NCBI RefSeq assembly: GCF_034314105.1
Contig: NZ_JAVIWJ010000002.1
Location: 1 to 64,000, forward strand
DNA from: Pseudomonas sp. AB6
GTDB lineage: Bacteria > Pseudomonadota > Gammaproteobacteria > Pseudomonadales > Pseudomonadaceae
DNA: 64,000 bases
Direction of reading: 5' to 3'
Shown here: piece after piece, positions 60,823 to 64,000 of the stretch
Layout of the letters: every line of letters begins with the position of its first letter
How positions within the stretch are numbered: position 1 is the first letter of the stretch
Made by a program: the position numbers and the translations under genes
The notes under the pieces: generated by a model
Databases searched by the model: none
The model's input: the letters and a program-made list of their open reading frames with translations, nothing else
Told to the model about the DNA's origin: nothing

Positions 60823-61775
60823 GCGATCTGATCACCACCGGCGCCAGTGAGCGGCGCCTGACCGCCGCCGAATTCCAGCAGCTGGCCAGCGTTCCAGCGG
60901 CGGCGGAGTGGTTCGCTAATATCGACAACCCGCGCACCCGCCGCGCCTATCAAATTGACCTGTCGGACTTCTGCAGTTTCGTTGGGATCACCGGCGCTGA
61001 TGAATTTCGCGCCGTCACCCGGGCACACGTCCTGGCCTGGCGCGCGCAGTTGGAAACCCGGGGCCTGGCGGGAGCCACGATCCGACGCAAACTGGCGGCG
61101 CTGGCCAGCCTGTTCGATCACCTGCTGGAAAACAATGCCGTCGCCGGTGGTAATCCCGTGCACGGGGTCAAACGGCCCAAGATCGAAACCAATGAAGGCA
61201 AGACCCCAGCACTCGGAGACCACCAAGCCAAGGCATTGCTCGACGCGCCAGATGCAAACACGCTGAAAGGGCTACGCGACCGGGCGATTCTCGCGGTGCT
61301 GCTGTACCACGGACTGCGCCGCGAAGAGGCCGCGCATTTGATGACCGGCGACCTGCAGGACCGCCGAGGCATCAAACACCTGCAGGTGAAAGGGAAGGGC
61401 GGCAAGACCCGCTATTTGCCGTTGCACCCGGTTGCGGCCGAGCGCATCCATGCGTATTTAGAGCGGGACAATCAACGCGAGCCCGGCAATGGCCCGCTGT
61501 TCCGCTCAATCCGTGGCCGCACCACCGGTGCCGGCATCACCGCGAACGGCATCTACACGGTGGTGGCGCACTGGGCTAAGGCGGCGGGCATTCAGGTCGA
61601 CGGCCTCGGCGTGCACGGGCTCAGGGCGACGGCCGCGACCAATGCCCTGGAGCATGACGCGGATATCGCCAAGGTCCAGGTGTGGTTGGGGCATGCCAAT
61701 ATCAGCACCACGCGCCTGTACGATCGGCGGGGTCAGCGGCCGGAGGATTCACCGACGTACAAGGTGAAGTACTGA
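60819..61775 (+). CDS. Tyrosine recombinase, XerC/D type
   Basis: A 318-residue recombinase with an N-terminal SAM-like core-binding domain (about 25-115) and a catalytic domain. Active-site residues visible: Arg167, Lys196, His266, Arg269, His292 and the nucleophile Tyr301. It most likely resolves plasmid multimers or integrates an element. No matching att or res site could be identified. GC-rich compared with the small leftward genes after it. Confidence 0.87.
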   Translation: MSDLITTGASERRLTAAEFQQLASVPAAAEWFANIDNPRTRRAYQIDLSDFCSFVGITGADEFRAVTRAHVLAWRAQLETRGLAGATIRRKLAALASLFDHLLENNAVAGGNPVHGVKRPKIETNEGKTPALGDHQAKALLDAPDANTLKGLRDRAILAVLLYHGLRREEAAHLMTGDLQDRRGIKHLQVKGKGGKTRYLPLHPVAAERIHAYLERDNQREPGNGPLFRSIRGRTTGAGITANGIYTVVAHWAKAAGIQVDGLGVHGLRATAATNALEHDADIAKVQVWLGHANISTTRLYDRRGQRPEDSPTYKVKY

Positions 61776-61832
61776 AAAGCTGCAGCGGCGCCGTTCGCTC
61801 AAGGGCCGGTGGTGTGCAGCGATTTTCCGTGG

Positions 61833-62087
61833 CTATTTGTCTAGATCGACACTTTGCGTTTTACAACCCTGGGTGACCCAGGCGTCATAGTCCAAGCGAA
61901 GCTCAGAAGGCAGTTCAGGTAAGCCTTGGGCGGTTTTAAGCAAAGATTCAGCGTCTTCAAAACGGCCCAGAATCCACGTAATGAAACGGATACGCGATGT
62001 AGGGCAAGGCTTTGCATTCAAATCCAGCGCGTCGGCTAAAGCCGATGCTGCTTCCATCGTTAAATCCAGCTCACTCAATGACGTCAT
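61833..62087 (-). CDS. Small acidic protein of unknown function
   Basis: An 84-residue acidic helical protein (MTSLSELDLTMEAASALADA..) with AAGGAA well placed before ATG 62087. No membrane segment or known motif. It has the first copy of the repeated leader upstream (62112-62190). It is convergent with the recombinase gene. Confidence 0.5.
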   Translation of the reverse strand: MTSLSELDLTMEAASALADALDLNAKPCPTSRIRFITWILGRFEDAESLLKTAQGLPELPSELRLDYDAWVTQGCKTQSVDLDK

Positions 62088-62111
62088 TGGAATTCCTTAT
62101 CTTTTTTTGCG

Positions 62112-62190
62112 GACGCAAGGTTGGGCGTCCTTCTACTTACTTTGCCCCGCGTTTGACGGCAGGGCTTGCGGTGTACTTGGGCGATTTTCC
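62112..62190 (-). repeat. Repeated leader element, copy 1
   Basis: Minus strand: GGAAAATCGCCCAAGTACAC, then CGCAAGCCCTGCC, TCAAACGCGGGGC and TAGAAGG ahead of a GGACGC/GCGTCC hairpin. Most of it recurs upstream of the 82-residue gene and, in part, the lipoprotein gene. Confidence 0.7.
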
Positions 62191-62197
62191 TATCTAT

Positions 62198-62752
62198 CTA
62201 GAGAGCGTTCCGACCACCCGCGAGGAAAGTAATATGCTCGTATGAAGGCTCCAAAGATCGATACACACCATGTTCCTCGGCGTATTGACGAAGGTGCCGA
62301 TTGCAGCCCAAATCCCAACTGGCCACCTCAATATTCCAGCCCATTTTCACGGCTCTTTTCAGTGCCGGAATGAAGCCTTCGCCATCCAAATGACCATTGC
62401 CGTCGCCCGTCAAAAGCAGGATTGTTCCAGGTGCGTCTGCGTCAATCAGGCGTTTCAGCATGGAGTATTGTATAGCTTGATCGACCGCTACCTCGCCGCC
62501 TCCGATAGCCCCTCGTTCTTGTACCTCGACCTTTACTCCAAGGTTGTCAAAATAGCTCCATAACACGTCATTGTTCGGTGGTAGCGATCCCCCAACAAAC
62601 GCAAATTCCATTTGCCGACCGTCGACAACATTCATCAGCAATTTCTTAAAATGAACTCGAAACTCACGCTCGTGGCCAGGCTCTTTGAGGCTGCAATAGT
62701 TTTTCCCAACAAGCCAGATGTTGGAGTTATCCCAAAAAACGTTCAACGACAT
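62198..62752 (-). CDS. NYN-domain (PIN-like) putative nuclease
   Basis: A 184-residue protein from ATG 62752. It has the NYN/LabA pattern: VFWDNSNIW at residues 5-13, an acidic helix motif VAVDQAIQYSMLKRL, then ILLLTGDGNGHLDGEGF, and GWNIEVASW. Asp8, Asp-129-region and the GDGNGH aspartate are the expected metal ligands. NYN proteins of this sort are often RNases. Its neighbours do not show an obvious target, and it could be a defence or toxin-like component. Upstream lies an AAGCCCGC/GCGGGCCTT hairpin (62803-62825). Confidence 0.75.
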   Translation of the reverse strand: MSLNVFWDNSNIWLVGKNYCSLKEPGHEREFRVHFKKLLMNVVDGRQMEFAFVGGSLPPNNDVLWSYFDNLGVKVEVQERGAIGGGEVAVDQAIQYSMLKRLIDADAPGTILLLTGDGNGHLDGEGFIPALKRAVKMGWNIEVASWDLGCNRHLRQYAEEHGVYRSLEPSYEHITFLAGGRNAL

Positions 62753-62843
62753 TTGCTCATTCCCTCGATCATCGAACGCGAACGCCGCGCCCTGGTACTG
62801 CAAAGGCCCGCACAGAGCGGGCTTGTAGGTGCAGCAACCTTTC

Positions 62844-63092
62844 CTATTGATTCAGTTCGCGGGTTAGCAATTCTTCAACGGCCCACGCCTGGGCGCTGTC
62901 GATCCACTCCAGATATCCGCGTTGGTCGTCGGCATCAATCACGCCTTGCCGATACGCGGCCTTGACCTGCTCGGTCAGAGGCCCGGTATGCGCTTCGGGG
63001 TTGCGCAGCAAGGCGTCCTTGTCGTTGATTGCTTCTTGTAGATCGGCCAGCACTTTGGCGCGGCGATCTTCGGGGGTTAGCTCTGTCGGCAT
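62844..63092 (-). CDS. Small plasmid protein of unknown function
   Basis: An 82-residue acidic helical protein (MPTELTPEDRRAKVLADLQE..) with GAGGAA before ATG 63092. I recall similar proteins on Pseudomonas plasmids without known function. The second leader repeat copy precedes it (63110-63185). Confidence 0.55.
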   Translation of the reverse strand: MPTELTPEDRRAKVLADLQEAINDKDALLRNPEAHTGPLTEQVKAAYRQGVIDADDQRGYLEWIDSAQAWAVEELLTRELNQ

Positions 63093-63109
63093 AGCAAGAG
63101 TTCCTCTCA

Positions 63110-63185
63110 GAACGGCTGTCTTTCTACGTCCTCGGCCCCGCGTTTGATGGCGGGGCTTGCGGTGTACCTGGACGACTTTTCCGTG
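63110..63185 (-). repeat. Repeated leader element, copy 2
   Basis: Minus strand: GGAAAAGTCGTCCAGGTACA, then CCGCAAGCCCCGCC, TCAAACGCGGGGC and TAGAAAG, followed by the ribosome site of the 82-residue gene. The CCCCGC/GCGGGG stem is complete here. No T run follows, so it is not a terminator of the preceding gene. Confidence 0.72.
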
Positions 63186-63257
63186 GTGTTAGTGGCTGTC
63201 GGCAACCGACTCGTCGAATCGGCTCTCGACAGGCCCGGCGCACCGGGCTTGCCTGAA

Positions 63258-63494
63258 TCATTTGTGCTGCAATTGCTGCTGATACTGGACCGTTTGCAAA
63301 TTCTTGCTTTCGATCTGCACCGAGGTCTGCATCTGCTGCAAGACCAAGGCTTCAGCCTGGGTCGCCTGGATCTGTTTCAAGGTAGCGCTGATAACAGCAA
63401 GTTGATTGTTCTGCTCCTCGATCTGCGATTGGGAAGCGCAACCAGCAAGCGACAACAGAGCCAGTACCGATACCGCGATAACGCTTTTTTTCAT
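63258..63494 (-). CDS. Small lipoprotein with coiled coil
   Basis: A 78-residue lipoprotein from ATG 63494 with AGTAGGAAA in front. The lipobox is SLAGC (Cys19), followed by a long glutamine-rich coiled coil (IEEQNNQLAVISATLKQIQA..). Resembles small plasmid entry-exclusion or Lpp-like lipoproteins in form. Function unknown. A partial third leader copy lies upstream. Confidence 0.65.
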   Translation of the reverse strand: MKKSVIAVSVLALLSLAGCASQSQIEEQNNQLAVISATLKQIQATQAEALVLQQMQTSVQIESKNLQTVQYQQQLQHK

Positions 63495-63514
63495 GGTGTG
63501 TTTCCTACTAGCAT

Positions 63515-63575
63515 GTCGGCCTATCCAACACGCTTCTACCGACCCAGCCCCGCGTTTGCGAGGCTTGGGCGTTCC
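63515..63575 (-). repeat. Repeated leader element, copy 3 (partial)
   Basis: Minus strand: CGCCCAAGCCTCGCAAACGC then GGGGC and TAGAAG, upstream of the lipoprotein gene. It keeps the hairpin and TAGAAG parts but not the GGAAAA-GTACACC part. Confidence 0.5.
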
Positions 63576-63612
63576 GGCATCGATTCCCATGCGCTCATCT
63601 GAATGTCCTCGA

Positions 63613-63999
63613 TCATTTCGGCTTGGGTAGCAGGTGATGAGCGCGAATGAATGCCCCAGCCCCCATCGCAAGCATCTCCGAGGGATTGGCTTCGCAGTAT
63701 TTTATTACCCACAGAGCTATGCCGTTTACATCGACCCGGTTTGCCCCATTACCGCCAGCAGTAACAAAGCCGGCGATCCATTGAGTGTAGGCATTGGCCA
63801 TCGTGAAGTAGGTCCTGCCCCCCATAACAACTGCGCTGGAGGGCTTGTCGTCTGAGAGCGACAGCACGAAAGAAGCACAGGAATCACCACCTAATCCGGC
63901 CACGGCATATTGACCAGGCTCCTCGGCCTTGGCTGCGGTGAACAGAAGCAGCAAGGGAATTGTGAGCCATAACAGGTGATCTTTGATTAGGGCGGTCAT
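63613..63999 (-). CDS. Small exported protein of unknown function
   Basis: A 128-residue protein with a signal peptide (MTALIKDHLLWLTIPLLLLF..AKA). The mature protein has two cysteines (DSCASF, IKYCEANP), probably a disulfide, and a conserved-looking block QWIAGFVTAGGNGANRVDVN. Resembles small Rap1a/Tai- or HdeA-like periplasmic proteins in size and cysteine spacing, but I am not sure. The start codon is one base from the window edge, so its promoter is not visible. Confidence 0.6.
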   Translation of the reverse strand: MTALIKDHLLWLTIPLLLLFTAAKAEEPGQYAVAGLGGDSCASFVLSLSDDKPSSAVVMGGRTYFTMANAYTQWIAGFVTAGGNGANRVDVNGIALWVIKYCEANPSEMLAMGAGAFIRAHHLLPKPK

Positions 64000-64000
64000 G

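Noticed and set aside
60247..61226. Minus-strand ORFs of 157 and 218 codons
   Set aside because: They are antisense shadows of the GNAT-like and recombinase genes, whose catalytic residues are all in place on the plus strand.
62112..63185. Integron attC sites
   Set aside because: The repeats are hairpin-forming and between small genes, but lack the paired core sites, and each sits upstream of a gene start with a ribosome site; no integron integrase is seen.

Overview
The window looks like about 64 kb of a large conjugative plasmid from a Pseudomonas, most likely of the P. syringae group. The evidence is a pPT23A-family RepA, a rulAB-type SOS mutagenesis operon, many small Pseudomonas plasmid genes and a GC content typical of the genus. 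Two stretches are visibly AT-richer: the acyltransferase gene at 0.6-2.6 kb and the DUF6392-like gene near 45.8 kb. All family assignments were made by reading translations; no database was searched.

Layout. 0-3.5 kb: plasmid edge with the first codons of a possible integrase, a gene-poor stretch, an AT-rich O-acyltransferase gene and a small unknown gene. 3.5-5.7 kb: replication unit, with repA preceded by a 41-codon leader peptide, a candidate antisense RNA and a strong hairpin, plus a ribbon-helix-helix regulator with its own repeat operators. 5.9-44.8 kb: about 39 kb transcribed almost entirely leftward. It reads, in transcription order, NusG-like TraB, small ORF, pilL-N-O-P-Q-R-S, a PilT-like ATPase, pilV, pilM, two lytic transglycosylases (IncI-type thin type IV pilus), then traH-I-J, a phospholipase D-type nuclease, traK, a SogL/TraC-like primase, traL-M-N-O-P-Q-R-T-U-W-X-Y, an excA-position gene, trbA-B-C. 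This is an R64/Dot-Icm-like type IVB conjugation system. A good promoter (TTGCAA-N16-TATAAT) and a structured leader precede the NusG-like gene, which could be the antiterminator for the operon.

45.1-48.6 kb: an XRE regulator, an orphan immunity-like gene, relaxase genes nikB and nikA, and an oriT with the IncI-type conserved block, a 20-bp imperfect inverted repeat and a CCTG/TCC nick motif. From the motif orientation the plus strand is the transferred strand, so DNA to the right of 48.55 kb enters the recipient first. 48.6-54.6 kb is this leading region: DUF932, ParB-like, KorA/TrfB-like and unknown genes, mostly pointing back toward oriT, so the transferred strand is their template. Three of these transcription units are preceded by copies of one about 110-bp promoter-plus-hairpin element.

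54.7-64 kb: small membrane and HTH genes, an SRAP gene divergent from LexA-controlled rulAB, a ParA/ribbon-helix-helix partition operon with an array of hexamers in 10-bp phase (candidate centromere), a GNAT-like gene fused by translational overlap to a tyrosine recombinase, and a run of small leftward genes (NYN-domain protein, lipoprotein, exported protein), three of which share a repeated leader.
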